Positions 43,248 through 52,926 of a stretch of 64,000 nt of DNA are shown piece after piece. A program made the position numbers and the translations under genes. The notes beneath the pieces are model-generated. The model saw only the letters and a list, made by a program, of their open reading frames with translations, was not told the origin of the DNA and did no database searches. Source of the stretch: Stenotrophomonas sepilia (GTDB taxonomy: Bacteria; Pseudomonadota; Gammaproteobacteria; Xanthomonadales; Xanthomonadaceae); the NCBI RefSeq assembly GCF_003244875.1, contig NZ_LXXZ01000028.1:1-64000 (forward strand). Direction: 5' to 3'. The number at the start of each line of letters is the position of its first letter. Within the stretch, counting starts at the first letter, position 1.

Positions 43248-44618
43248 CTACACCCGCCGCGCGATCACCGCGGCCAGCACCGCCAGGCCGAAGGTGATCG
43301 CCAGGCACAGCAGGTAGCCGGTGTGCGGCGCGCTTTCCACGAACAGCGCGAACAACGCACCGGAGACCGCCAGCGCGGTGGTCACCGACAGGGCCTCGCT
43401 CAGCTGCAGGGCCGACGTGTTGGCACCCTGCTCATGCGCTGCTGACAGCGAAAGCGTGAGTACCGAGAGGCTGGCGTAGATCATGCCCATGCCGAAACCG
43501 GTGACCGTCCAGCCCACCAGGGCCACCGGCAATGGCACTGCATTGAACAACACCGCAAGCGTTGCGGCGATGCCGACCGTCATCATCGCCGTGCCGACGC
43601 GCAGCAGCTGCTGGCGTGACCAGCCGCGCTGCTGGTGACCCTGCAGCCAGGAGCCAGCGAACCAACCGAGTGCGCCGAGGCTGAGCACCGCGCCGGCCCA
43701 GCTGGGCGGGAGCCCGCGTTCGCGCTGAAGCAGCAGCGGCAGGTAGGCTTCGCAGGCGAAGAATGCGGCGGCGGCGATGCCGCGCAGTGCGATCACGCTG
43801 GGCAGGCCCCTGCGCAGGATCAGCGTTCCGGCCGGCAGCAGGCGATGCACGCATAGCAGCTGCGCCAGCATCGCCACGCTGATGCAGAGCAGGGCGGTCG
43901 GACCGTGCTGCTGGCCGCCGAAGTACAGCAGCAGCGCCGCCAGCGATGCACCACTGGCCCAACGTACGACGTTGCCGCGCCCCTCGTCGTCGTTGCTGTC
44001 GGCGGAGGGTTGCATGCGCGCCAGCGCAGGCCGCAGCAACAGGGCAGCAGGGACTGCCAGCAGCGGCACCGCCAGGAACACCCAGCGCCAGCCGAGATGC
44101 TGGACGATCAGGCCGCTCAGCGCCGGGCCGACCATCGAGGGCACCACCCAGCCCGCCGAGAATGCCGCGAACACCTTCGGCCGCAGGTGCTCGGGGTAGC
44201 TGCGGCCGACCATCACGTACAGCGAGACCGAAATCGCGCCCGCACCCAGGCCCTGCAGCAGGCGCCCGGCCACCAGCATGCCCATGCGCACGGCGAAGCC
44301 GGCCAGCAGCAGGCCCAGCACGAAGCAGGCCAGGCCGTACCACAGCGGCCGTGCCGGGCCCTGGCGGTCGGCCCAGCGTCCGGCCAGGGTCATGCCGATC
44401 ACGCTGGTGGCCAGTGTGCCACCGAAGGCCAGCGCATACAGGCGCAGGCCGCTGAGTGCTTCGGCCACCGTGGGCATCGCGGCCGCGACGGCCAATGCTT
44501 CGAAGGCGTGCAGCGCGACCAGCGCGACCATGCCGAGGGTGGTGGCGCGGTAGCGCGCGGACAGGATCGATGTGTCAGCCGGCAGGCGGGTGTCGGCGGG
44601 AGAGAGGGTCGGGGTCAT
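43248..44618 (-). CDS. MFS transporter, SoxR-controlled
   Basis: A 456-residue major facilitator with motif A at AGRWADRQGPARP and about 14 hydrophobic segments. ATG 44618 is preferred over the frame start at 44669, because the latter lies inside the promoter: a perfect SoxR box at 44674-44691 sits between a TTGACC -35 and the -10. Export of redox-active compounds is therefore likely. Divergent soxR lies 80 bases away. Confidence 0.87.
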   Translation of the reverse strand: MTPTLSPADTRLPADTSILSARYRATTLGMVALVALHAFEALAVAAAMPTVAEALSGLRLYALAFGGTLATSVIGMTLAGRWADRQGPARPLWYGLACFVLGLLLAGFAVRMGMLVAGRLLQGLGAGAISVSLYVMVGRSYPEHLRPKVFAAFSAGWVVPSMVGPALSGLIVQHLGWRWVFLAVPLLAVPAALLLRPALARMQPSADSNDDEGRGNVVRWASGASLAALLLYFGGQQHGPTALLCISVAMLAQLLCVHRLLPAGTLILRRGLPSVIALRGIAAAAFFACEAYLPLLLQRERGLPPSWAGAVLSLGALGWFAGSWLQGHQQRGWSRQQLLRVGTAMMTVGIAATLAVLFNAVPLPVALVGWTVTGFGMGMIYASLSVLTLSLSAAHEQGANTSALQLSEALSVTTALAVSGALFALFVESAPHTGYLLCLAITFGLAVLAAVIARRV

Positions 44619-44673
44619 ACCGGTCAGGGGCGGGCCGCGCTTGTCAACGGGCGGCGAAGATAGCAGCATGCCA

Positions 44674-44691
44674 CCTCAACTATAGTTGAGG
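44674..44691. promoter_or_regulatory. SoxR box
   Basis: Perfect 18-base palindrome CCTCAACTATAGTTGAGG, the SoxR consensus form. On the minus strand TTGACC (44697-44692) and CATGCT (44672-44667) fit -35 and -10 boxes with the overlong 19-base spacer of SoxR-activated promoters. The soxR ATG is 8 bases to the right. Confidence 0.85.
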
Positions 44692-44698
44692 TCAAGCA

Positions 44699-45133
44699 AT
44701 GGCATCCCAGGAACTCAGCGTTGGCGAGGTTTCCCAGCGCAGTGGCGTGGCCGTTTCCGCACTGCATTTCTACGAGCGCAAGGGGCTGATCAGCAGCCTG
44801 CGCACCTCGGGCAACCAACGCCGTTACAGCCGCGACGTGCTGCGCCGGCTGGCGGTGATCCGCGTTGCGCAGCGGGTGGGCATGCCACTGGAAGCGGTCG
44901 GCCGCGCCTTCGAGAGCCTGCCTGAAGGCCGTGCACCGACCAAGGCTGACTGGGCCAAGCTGTCCGCGCGCTGGCGCACCGAGCTGGAAGAGCGCATCCA
45001 CATGCTGCAGCTGCTGCGCGATGAACTGACCGGCTGCATCGGCTGTGGCTGCCTGTCACTGCAGCATTGCCGCCTGGCCAACCCTGGCGACGTTCTCGGC
45101 GAACGCGGCGATGGCCCGATGCGCTGGGAATGA
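44699..45133 (+). CDS. soxR: Redox-sensitive transcriptional activator SoxR
   Basis: MerR-family regulator of 144 residues. The N-terminal helix-turn-helix is [20 protein letters not shown]; a dimer helix follows, and the [2Fe-2S] cluster uses C113, C116, C118 and C124 ([12 protein letters not shown]), the diagnostic SoxR pattern. Oxidised SoxR untwists promoters with 19-20 base spacers. The ATG is only 8 bases from the SoxR box, so its message is short-leadered or leaderless. No soxS is present, as expected outside enterics. Confidence 0.96.
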   Translation: MASQELSVGEVSQRSGVAVSALHFYERKGLISSLRTSGNQRRYSRDVLRRLAVIRVAQRVGMPLEAVGRAFESLPEGRAPTKADWAKLSARWRTELEERIHMLQLLRDELTGCIGCGCLSLQHCRLANPGDVLGERGDGPMRWE

Positions 45134-45210
45134 AAAAGGGGACGCGCTCCCGGTAGCGCCGGGCCATGCCCGGCGGACGAAAACGACTTGATCCCCTCCG
45201 TCCCCTTTTT
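45133..45210. repeat. Composite repeat: REP nested in the AAAAAGGGGAC hairpin element
   Basis: Outer arms AAAAAGGGGAC (left) and GTCCCCTTTTT (right) enclose a REP unit at 45153-45175 (GTAGCGCCGGGCC head). The right part, 45183-45210, matches 36764-36791 in 27 of 28 bases. It lies between the convergent soxR and SDR genes and should terminate both. Confidence 0.75.
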
Positions 45211-45211
45211 C

Positions 45212-45814
45212 TTACCAGACCGTGATCGTCTCGCCGCTCTGGATGCCTTCCACTGCACGCTGGAAGGCCAGTGCGGCGCGTTGTGCGCTTACCGCTTCGA
45301 AGCCCGGGAAGTAGGGGCCGTAGGCCGCCATTGATTCGATCAGTACGTTCGGGCTGACCACGTTGATGCGCAGGCCGCGCGGCAGCAGCTCCAGTGCGGC
45401 GGCGCGCACGAAGCCTTCCAGTGCGGCATTCACTGCGGTGGCGTTGACGCCGTCGCGGATCGGCTGCGCGCTGATGATGCCGCTGGTCAGGGTGATCGAG
45501 CCACCGGCATTGAGGTGGTGCTGCGCGGCCAGTGCCAGCCGCACCTGTCCCAGCAGCTTGTCCTGCAGGCCGATAGTGAACTGCTCGGGCGTCATCTCCT
45601 GCAGCGGTCCGAAATGCACCGAGCCGGTGGTGGAGATCACCGCATCGACTGCACCGGTGCGGGCGAACAGTTCGGCGACGCTGGCGTCGTCAGTCAGGTC
45701 CACACGCAGTTCGCCACTGCGGCGGCCGGCGGCGAGAATCTGATGCTGTTGGCCGAGCTGACGGGCGACTGCCTGGCCGAGGGTGCCGCTGGCACCGACG
45801 AGGAGGATCTTCAT
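45212..45814 (-). CDS. Short-chain dehydrogenase/reductase
   Basis: A 200-residue SDR of the short type: N-terminal VGASGTLGQA for NAD(P), then an S-T-T-G segment, S-G-I-I-S with the catalytic Ser, but the classic Y-x-x-x-K is replaced (ATAVNAALEG), so the usual catalytic Tyr and Lys are absent. This is seen in atypical SDRs. The substrate is unknown. It is divergent from a LysR gene (98 bases), its likely regulator. Confidence 0.85.
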   Translation of the reverse strand: MKILLVGASGTLGQAVARQLGQQHQILAAGRRSGELRVDLTDDASVAELFARTGAVDAVISTTGSVHFGPLQEMTPEQFTIGLQDKLLGQVRLALAAQHHLNAGGSITLTSGIISAQPIRDGVNATAVNAALEGFVRAAALELLPRGLRINVVSPNVLIESMAAYGPYFPGFEAVSAQRAALAFQRAVEGIQSGETITVW

Positions 45815-45864
45815 GGCCGTTCCTTGCGTGTGGGAGTGAGCGCAGTCTGCGCCGTCACAGCGTG

Positions 45865-45900
45865 GTTAGGTAAGCGGCGTATGATTCGCAGATTCCTAAC
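45865..45900. promoter_or_regulatory. Inverted repeat in the SDR/LysR divergent region
   Basis: GTTAGG (45865-45870) and CCTAAC (45895-45900) are separated by 24 bases, in the gap between the two divergent genes. This spacing would suit two LysR half-sites. It is a weak call by eye. Confidence 0.35.
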
Positions 45901-45912
45901 TCTGGATTAGCA

Positions 45913-46788
45913 ATGGATGCCCTTCGCTGCATGCAGGCCTTCGTGGCAGTGGCCGAGCGCGGCAGCTTCGCCGGCGCCGCCGAACAGCTGCAGGTGTCGG
46001 CGGTGATGGTGGGCAAGTACATCCAGCAGTTGGAAGCACATCTGGGCACCGCGTTGCTGCAACGGAACACCCGCCGCCAGCGCTTGACCGAAGCCGGCAG
46101 CGCCTACCTGGCCGGGTGCCGGCAGGTGCTGGAGCAGGTGCAGCAGGCCGAGGCCGATGTGGCCGGCCTGCAGGTACAGCCGCGTGGCCTGTTGCGGATA
46201 AGCGCGCCCACCACCTGGGGCAGCTGCGTGCTGGCGCCGCAGCTGGCCGGCCTGCTGCGCGCGCAGCCGCAGTTGAATATCGAGCTGGACCTGAGCAACC
46301 GCCGCGTGGACCTGATCGAAGATGGCTTCGACGCGGCGATCCGGGTCGGGCCGTTGCCATCGCAGGAGGTGGTGGCGCGGCCGCTGCCGCCGTATGCGAT
46401 GAGCCTGTGCGCGGCGCCGTCTTACCTGCGCAGGCGCGGCACGCCGCGAACACCGGATGACCTGCAGGGGCACGACTGCCTGAGCCATCTGGCCTGGCGC
46501 GGCGGGCATGGCTGGCAGTTGGCCAACGGCGAACAGGTCGACTGGGAGGCACGGCTGAGCAGCAACGATGGCTTCGCATTGCGCGAAGCCGCCGTAGCCG
46601 GGGCCGGGCTGGTACTGCAGCCCACCGCACTGCTGGCGGCGGAGATCGCGGCAGGGCGGTTGAAACCACTGCTGCGCGACTACCTGCCGGAACCGCGGCC
46701 GATGCACCTGATCTACCTGCCCGATCGACGCCCGCGCCCCCGTTTGCAGTGCTTCGTCGATTTCGTCATGACCACGTTGGGGCAATGA
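45913..46788 (+). CDS. LysR family regulator
   Basis: Regulator of 291 residues. The helix-turn-helix is RGSFAGAAEQLQVSAVMVGK, the wing RRQRLTEAGS, and the effector domain starts with GLLRISAPTTWG, close to the CrgA-like group. It is divergent from the atypical SDR gene, which it probably controls. It ends 15 bases before a large inverted repeat shared with the convergent proC. Confidence 0.9.
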   Translation: MDALRCMQAFVAVAERGSFAGAAEQLQVSAVMVGKYIQQLEAHLGTALLQRNTRRQRLTEAGSAYLAGCRQVLEQVQQAEADVAGLQVQPRGLLRISAPTTWGSCVLAPQLAGLLRAQPQLNIELDLSNRRVDLIEDGFDAAIRVGPLPSQEVVARPLPPYAMSLCAAPSYLRRRGTPRTPDDLQGHDCLSHLAWRGGHGWQLANGEQVDWEARLSSNDGFALREAAVAGAGLVLQPTALLAAEIAAGRLKPLLRDYLPEPRPMHLIYLPDRRPRPRLQCFVDFVMTTLGQ

Positions 46789-46803
46789 TCATCGGGTTAG
46801 ATC

Positions 46804-46841
46804 GGGTCAGACCCCTTTGCCTCGGCAAAGGGGTCTGACCC
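46804..46841. terminator. GGGTCAGA-family inverted repeat, bidirectional terminator
   Basis: Perfect 18-base arms, GGGTCAGACCCCTTTGCC on the left, with a two-base centre. It stands between the convergent LysR and proC genes. It belongs to the same family as 14590-14628 and 60661-60739. Confidence 0.75.
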
Positions 46842-46848
46842 CAGGGGA

Positions 46849-47670
46849 TCAATCATTCGCAGCAGACAATTCCTGTCCACGCACCTGCGCGGCGCGCAGT
46901 GCTTTGTCCACCAGTGCCTCGAAGCCGCCAGCCTGGAAGCTCTCGATCGCGGCCTGGGTAGTGCCGTTGGGTGACGTCACGCGTCGGCGCAGCTCTGCGG
47001 GGCTCTCACCGGCCTCATCCAGCATGCGCGAGGCGCCCAGCAGGGTCTGCACCACCAGCGTGCGCGCGGCCTCGGCCGGCAGGCCCTGGGCAATGCCCGC
47101 CGCTTCCATCGCTTCGGCCAGCAGGAACACATAGGCCGGCCCGCTGCCAGACACGGCGGTGACCGAATCCATCAGTGCCTCGCGTTCGATCCACACCGTG
47201 CGCCCAGCGCTGGCCAGCACCTGTTCGGCCTGCGCGTGCTGCTGCGGATTCACCGAGGGCGTGGCATACAGGCCGGTCACGCCGGCGCCGAGCAGAGCGG
47301 GGGTATTGGGCATTGCGCGCACCACCGGCAGGTTGCCACCCAGCCAGCGCTCCAGCTGTGCGCTGGTGATGCCGGCAGCGATCGACACCACCAGCGGCCG
47401 GTTTGCCTGGGCCAGTGCCTGCAGCGACTGGCAGACCTCACGCAGCACCTGCGGCTTCACCGCCAGCAGCCAGGTGCTGCCTTGTGCGCCGGCATCGGTG
47501 GCGTTGTCGTGTACCTGCACGCCGAAGTCGGCAGCCAGCGACTCGCGCAGCGCTGCAACCGGTTCGGCCACATGGATGTGCGCGGCGGGCACGCCCTGGC
47601 GGATCAGGCCGGCGATCAGGCTGCGGGCCATGTTGCCGCCGCCGATGAAGGTGATGGAATCAGCTGCCAT
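46849..47670 (-). CDS. proC: Pyrroline-5-carboxylate reductase
   Basis: Last enzyme of proline synthesis, NAD(P)H-dependent. It has 273 residues: N-terminal FIGGGNMARSLIAGL nucleotide loop, RAMPNTPALLGAGVTG and the C-terminal signature V-S-G-S-G-P-A-Y-V-F with S-P-N-G-T-T. It lies 18 bases downstream of yggS in the widespread yggS-proC order beside pilT. Confidence 0.97.
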   Translation of the reverse strand: MAADSITFIGGGNMARSLIAGLIRQGVPAAHIHVAEPVAALRESLAADFGVQVHDNATDAGAQGSTWLLAVKPQVLREVCQSLQALAQANRPLVVSIAAGITSAQLERWLGGNLPVVRAMPNTPALLGAGVTGLYATPSVNPQQHAQAEQVLASAGRTVWIEREALMDSVTAVSGSGPAYVFLLAEAMEAAGIAQGLPAEAARTLVVQTLLGASRMLDEAGESPAELRRRVTSPNGTTQAAIESFQAGGFEALVDKALRAAQVRGQELSAAND

Positions 47671-47688
47671 GGAAGTCTCCTTGGAAAA

Positions 47689-48366
47689 TCAGGCCGGGCG
47701 CGCGCGCGCGCCGAACAGGGCGGTGCCGATGCGCACCAGGGTGGCGCCCTCGGCGATGGCTTCGGCGTAGTCGCTGCTCATGCCCATCGACAGCGTGTCG
47801 ACCTGCGCGCGCTGGGCGGCCAGCGACTGGAAAAGTGTGCGCATGCGCACGAACGCATCCCGACGGCGCTCCACCTCGGGCCACGGCGCAGGAATCGCCA
47901 TCAGGCCACGCAGGCACAGCGAGGGCTCGGCGGCAATCGCTGCGGCCAGCCCCTCGACATCCTCCGGTGCACAGCCGTGCTTGCTCGATTCATCGTCGAT
48001 GTTGACCTGGATCAGCACATTCAGCGGGCCGCGTGCGGCCGGGCGATGGCGCGCCAGCGCCGTTACCAGCTTGGGCCGGTCCACGCTCTGCACCCAGTCG
48101 AAATGGGTGGCCACCGCCTCGGCCTTGTTCGACTGCAGGTGGCCGATCAGGTGCCACTCCAGCGCCAGGTGCTGCAGTGCCTGCATCTTGGCCAGCGCTT
48201 CCTGCACATAGTTCTCGCCGAAGGCCTGCTGGCCCTGTGCGGCCAGCGCGGCCACGGCCTCGGCCGGTTGGGTCTTGGACACGGCCAGCAGGCGCGGATC
48301 GGGCCGGCCGGCCGCCTCGGCGGCGGCATGCAGGTTGCTCAGGATCTGGGGCAGGGGAGTGGCCAC
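47689..48366 (-). CDS. yggS: Pyridoxal phosphate homeostasis protein
   Basis: PLP-binding protein of the YggS/PROSC family, 225 residues, without known catalytic activity; it keeps vitamin B6 and amino acid pools in balance. PLP would attach to K31 (LLAVSKTQP). E-N-Y-V-Q-E, W-H-L-I-G-H-L-Q-S-N-K and M-G-M-S-x-D are conserved. It starts at GTG. It is divergent from pilT and cotranscribed with proC. Confidence 0.95.
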   Translation of the reverse strand: MATPLPQILSNLHAAAEAAGRPDPRLLAVSKTQPAEAVAALAAQGQQAFGENYVQEALAKMQALQHLALEWHLIGHLQSNKAEAVATHFDWVQSVDRPKLVTALARHRPAARGPLNVLIQVNIDDESSKHGCAPEDVEGLAAAIAAEPSLCLRGLMAIPAPWPEVERRRDAFVRMRTLFQSLAAQRAQVDTLSMGMSSDYAEAIAEGATLVRIGTALFGARARPA

Positions 48367-48453
48367 GTAACGCGTTCCGTTGAATCAGGAGGCTATACTG
48401 CCGCCCGGGGAAAGATCCTTCCAGTCGAAGCCGTTATTGGGGAGTAGCCGCTC

Positions 48454-49491
48454 ATGGATATCGCCGAACTGCTGGCGTTTTCCGTAAAGAACAAAGCGTC
48501 CGACCTGCACCTGTCTGCAGGCCTGCCGCCGATGATCCGCGTGGACGGCGACGTTCGCCGGATCAACATCCCGGCCCTGGACCACAAGCAGGTCCACGCG
48601 CTGGTGTACGACATCATGTCCGACAAGCAGCGCCGCGATTACGAGGAATTCCTCGAAGTGGACTTCTCCTTCGAGATCCCGTCGCTGGCGCGCTTCCGTG
48701 TGAACGCGTTCAACCAGAACCGCGGCGCCGGTGCGGTGTTCCGTACCATTCCGTCCGAGGTGCTCACCCTCGAGGACCTGGCCTGCCCGCCGCTGTTCCG
48801 CGAGGTAATCCAGCAACCGCAGGGCCTGATCCTGGTGACCGGCCCGACCGGCTCGGGCAAGTCGACCACGCTGGCGGCGATGATCGACTACATCAACAAG
48901 AACGAATACGGCCACATCCTCACCGTCGAGGATCCGATCGAATTCGTGCACACCTCGCAGAAGTGCCTGATCAACCAGCGCGAAGTGCACCGTGACACGC
49001 ATGGCTTCAACGAAGCACTGCGCTCGGCACTGCGTGAGGACCCGGACATCATCCTGGTCGGCGAACTCCGCGACCTGGAAACCATCCGCCTGGCACTGAC
49101 CGCCGCGGAAACCGGCCACCTGGTGTTCGGCACCCTGCACACCAGTTCGGCGGCCAAGACCATCGACCGTATCATCGACGTGTTCCCGGCCGGCGAAAAG
49201 CCGATGGTGCGTTCGATGTTGTCCGAGTCGCTGCGTGCGGTGATCTCGCAGGCACTGCTGAAGAAGGTCGGCGGCGGCCGTACCGCGGCGTGGGAAATCA
49301 TGGTCGGCACCCCGGCCATCCGCAACCTGATCCGCGAGGACAAGGTGGCGCAGATGTACTCGGCCATCCAGACCGGCCAGCAGTACGGCATGATGACCCT
49401 GGACCAGCACCTGCAGGACCTGGTCAAGCGCAGCCTGATCACCCGCAACCAGGCCCGCGAGTACGCCAAGGACAAGCGCCTGTTCGAGTAA
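48454..49491 (+). CDS. pilT: Type IV pilus retraction ATPase PilT
   Basis: Hexameric cytoplasmic motor for pilus retraction and twitching. It has 345 residues: Walker A G130-P-T-G-S-G-K-S-T138, the Asp box and Walker B region DPDIILVGELRD, His box H-L-V-F-G-T-L-H-T, and the retraction motif A-I-R-N-L-I-R-E near residue 285. A possible -10 TATACT lies at 48394-48399 upstream without a good -35. pilU follows after 98 bases. Confidence 0.97.
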   Translation: MDIAELLAFSVKNKASDLHLSAGLPPMIRVDGDVRRINIPALDHKQVHALVYDIMSDKQRRDYEEFLEVDFSFEIPSLARFRVNAFNQNRGAGAVFRTIPSEVLTLEDLACPPLFREVIQQPQGLILVTGPTGSGKSTTLAAMIDYINKNEYGHILTVEDPIEFVHTSQKCLINQREVHRDTHGFNEALRSALREDPDIILVGELRDLETIRLALTAAETGHLVFGTLHTSSAAKTIDRIIDVFPAGEKPMVRSMLSESLRAVISQALLKKVGGGRTAAWEIMVGTPAIRNLIREDKVAQMYSAIQTGQQYGMMTLDQHLQDLVKRSLITRNQAREYAKDKRLFE

Positions 49492-49589
49492 GGCGGGACA
49501 GCGACGGGCGGCGCGCGCAATGGCGCGGCCGCTCCGTGTTGTTTCCTCCACCGACCGTTACCTGGTAAACCGCTTTCCGGGAGCCCGCC

Positions 49590-50732
49590 GTGAACACCAC
49601 CGCGACCACCATCGATTTCACTTCGTTCCTCAAGCTGATGGCGCACCAGCGCGCCTCTGACCTGTTCATCACTGCGGGTATGCCACCGGCGATGAAGGTC
49701 AACGGCAAGATCTCGCCGATCACGCAGACGCCACTAACGCCGCAGCAGAGCCGCGACCTGGTCCTCAACGTGATGACCCCGGCACAGCGCGAGGAATTCG
49801 AGAAGACCCACGAATGCAACTTCGCCATCGGCCTGTCCGGTGTCGGCCGTTTCCGCGTGAGCTGCTTCTACCAGCGCAACCAGGTCGGCATGGTGCTGCG
49901 TCGCATCGAGACGCGCATTCCGACCGTGGAAGAGCTGAGCCTGCCGCCGATCATCAAGACGCTGGCGATGACCAAGCGCGGCATCATCCTGTTCGTCGGT
50001 GCCACCGGTACCGGTAAATCGACTTCGCTGGCGGCGATGATCGGTTACCGCAACCAGAATTCGACCGGCCACATCATCACCATCGAAGACCCGATCGAAT
50101 TCGTGCACAAGCACGAGGGCTGCATCATCACCCAGCGCGAAGTCGGCATCGATACCGACAGCTGGGAAGCTGCGCTGAAGAACACCCTGCGCCAGGCGCC
50201 GGACGTGATCATGATCGGCGAGGTGCGTACCCGCGAAGGCATGGACCACGCCATCGCGTTCGCCGAAACCGGCCACCTGGTGCTGGCCACGTTGCATGCC
50301 AACAATGCCAACCAGGCGATGGACCGCATCGTCAACTTCTTCCCGGAAGACCGCCGCAACCAGCTGTTGATGGACCTGTCGCTGAACCTCAAGGGCGTGG
50401 TCGCGCAGCAGCTGGTGCCGTCGCCCGATGGCCGCTCGCGCAAGGTGGCGATGGAGATCCTGCTGGGCACGCCACTGGTACAGGACTACATCCGCGACGG
50501 CGAGATCCACAAGCTGAAGGAAGTGATGAAGGACTCGGTCCAGCTGGGCATGAAGACCTTCGACCAGAGCCTGTTCGAGCTGTACCAGGCCGGCGAGATC
50601 AGCTACGAGGACGCGCTGCGTTACGCCGATTCGCAGAACGAGGTGCGCCTGCGCATCAAGCTCAGCCAGGGCGGCGACGCGCGCACCCTGTCGCAGGGGC
50701 TGGATGGGGTGGAGATCTCCGAAATCCGCTGA
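49590..50732 (+). CDS. pilU: PilT-like pilus retraction ATPase PilU
   Basis: Second retraction motor, working with PilT. It has 380 residues, longer than PilT at the C-terminus. Walker A is G137-A-T-G-T-G-K-S-T145, Walker B DVIMIGEVR, His box H-L-V-L-A-T-L-H-A. The pilT-pilU order is the same as in Pseudomonas and Xanthomonas. Confidence 0.96.
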   Translation: MNTTATTIDFTSFLKLMAHQRASDLFITAGMPPAMKVNGKISPITQTPLTPQQSRDLVLNVMTPAQREEFEKTHECNFAIGLSGVGRFRVSCFYQRNQVGMVLRRIETRIPTVEELSLPPIIKTLAMTKRGIILFVGATGTGKSTSLAAMIGYRNQNSTGHIITIEDPIEFVHKHEGCIITQREVGIDTDSWEAALKNTLRQAPDVIMIGEVRTREGMDHAIAFAETGHLVLATLHANNANQAMDRIVNFFPEDRRNQLLMDLSLNLKGVVAQQLVPSPDGRSRKVAMEILLGTPLVQDYIRDGEIHKLKEVMKDSVQLGMKTFDQSLFELYQAGEISYEDALRYADSQNEVRLRIKLSQGGDARTLSQGLDGVEISEIR

Positions 50733-50744
50733 CCTGGCCGGCAA

Positions 50745-51837
<1,093 letters not shown>

Positions 51838-51843
51838 TCACCA

Positions 51844-51889
51844 GGTGGGTGCGGACCGTTGGTGGTGGGTGCGGACCGTTGGTCCGCAC
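51844..51889 (+). repeat. Tandem REP units, GCGGACC variant
   Basis: A full unit at 51864-51889 has arms GTGCGGACC and GGTCCGCAC, and a truncated copy (20 bases, 51844-51863) precedes it directly. Compared with the common GTGCCGACC and GGTCGGCAC arms, both sides of one pair are swapped, keeping the stem. Confidence 0.85.
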
Positions 51890-51892
51890 TCC

Positions 51893-52792
51893 TCAACGTC
51901 CCATCGGCCCGCGCAGCGCATCAAGCACCGTCCGCATCGCCACGGTCACGTGGCGGCGCGAAGGGTAGTACGCGTAGTAGCCATCGAAGTGCGGGCACCA
52001 GTCGTCCAGCACTGATTGCAGCCGGCCATCGTCCAGCATCGGCTGCACCTGGTCTTCCGGCAGCCAGGCCAATCCGCTGCCTGCCAGCGCAGCGGTGCGG
52101 GTCATGCCCATGGTGTTGAACGTCCACTGGCCGCTCACGCGCACGCTCAGTTCATTGCCGTCCTGGCCGAAATCCCACGGCATCAGCCCACCATGCGTGG
52201 GCAGCCGCAGGGTCACGCAGTTGTGCCCGGCCAGGTCGTCCGGATGCCGCGGCACCGCGTGCTGGCGGAAGTAGCTGGGCGCCCCGACCACGCGCATGCG
52301 CAGCGGCGGGCTGATCGGTACGGCGATCATGTCGCGCGCCAGCCGCTCGCCCAAGCGGATGCCGATGTCGTAGCGCTCGGCCACGATGTCGGCCAACCCG
52401 TAGTCGGCCGCCAGTTCCACCTTCAAATCCGGATACTGCTGCAGCAGCGGCGCCAGCCTGGGCCAGGCGATGTACTCGGCAGCGTGGCCGGTGGCATTGA
52501 TACGGATGGTGCCGGCCGGGCGTTCACGGTACTCGGCCAGCGCGGCCAGCCCGTCCTCGATCTCGGCCAGGCGCGGGGCCAGGGTATCGAGCAGGCGGGC
52601 ACCGGCTTCGGTGGTCGAGACGCTGCGGGTGGTGCGGGTCAGCAGGCGCACGCCCAGGCGCTGCTCCAGTCCGCGCATGGCATGGCTGAGCGCGGACTGG
52701 GACACGCCCAGCTGGGCGGCAGCCTTGGTGAAGCTGCCCTCGCGGGCAACGTGGACGAAGGCCTGCAGGTCGTTGAGATTTTCGCGGGGCAT
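51893..52792 (-). CDS. LysR family regulator
   Basis: Regulator of 299 residues from ATG 52792. The helix-turn-helix is EGSFTKAAAQLGVSQSALSH, the wing TRSVSTTEAG, followed by the LysR effector domain (GTIRINATGHAAEYIAWPRL). It belongs to the group that often controls oxidoreductases. The region upstream (52793-53189) holds no divergent gene close by, but contains stacked hairpins at 52927-53007 that would be in its leader if transcription starts beyond them. Confidence 0.9.
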   Translation of the reverse strand: MPRENLNDLQAFVHVAREGSFTKAAAQLGVSQSALSHAMRGLEQRLGVRLLTRTTRSVSTTEAGARLLDTLAPRLAEIEDGLAALAEYRERPAGTIRINATGHAAEYIAWPRLAPLLQQYPDLKVELAADYGLADIVAERYDIGIRLGERLARDMIAVPISPPLRMRVVGAPSYFRQHAVPRHPDDLAGHNCVTLRLPTHGGLMPWDFGQDGNELSVRVSGQWTFNTMGMTRTAALAGSGLAWLPEDQVQPMLDDGRLQSVLDDWCPHFDGYYAYYPSRRHVTVAMRTVLDALRGPMGR

Positions 52793-52926
52793 GCGGGAAT
52801 GATACGGCCGGGCTGCGCCCGGCACCTGCTTCGAGCCAAGGCAACGTCAACGTCAAATGCGTACATTCCGTGGGATGGCGTGGTGGGTCCGGCTGAGGGG
52901 GACGCCGTCCGTGTGGCTCGGTCGCG

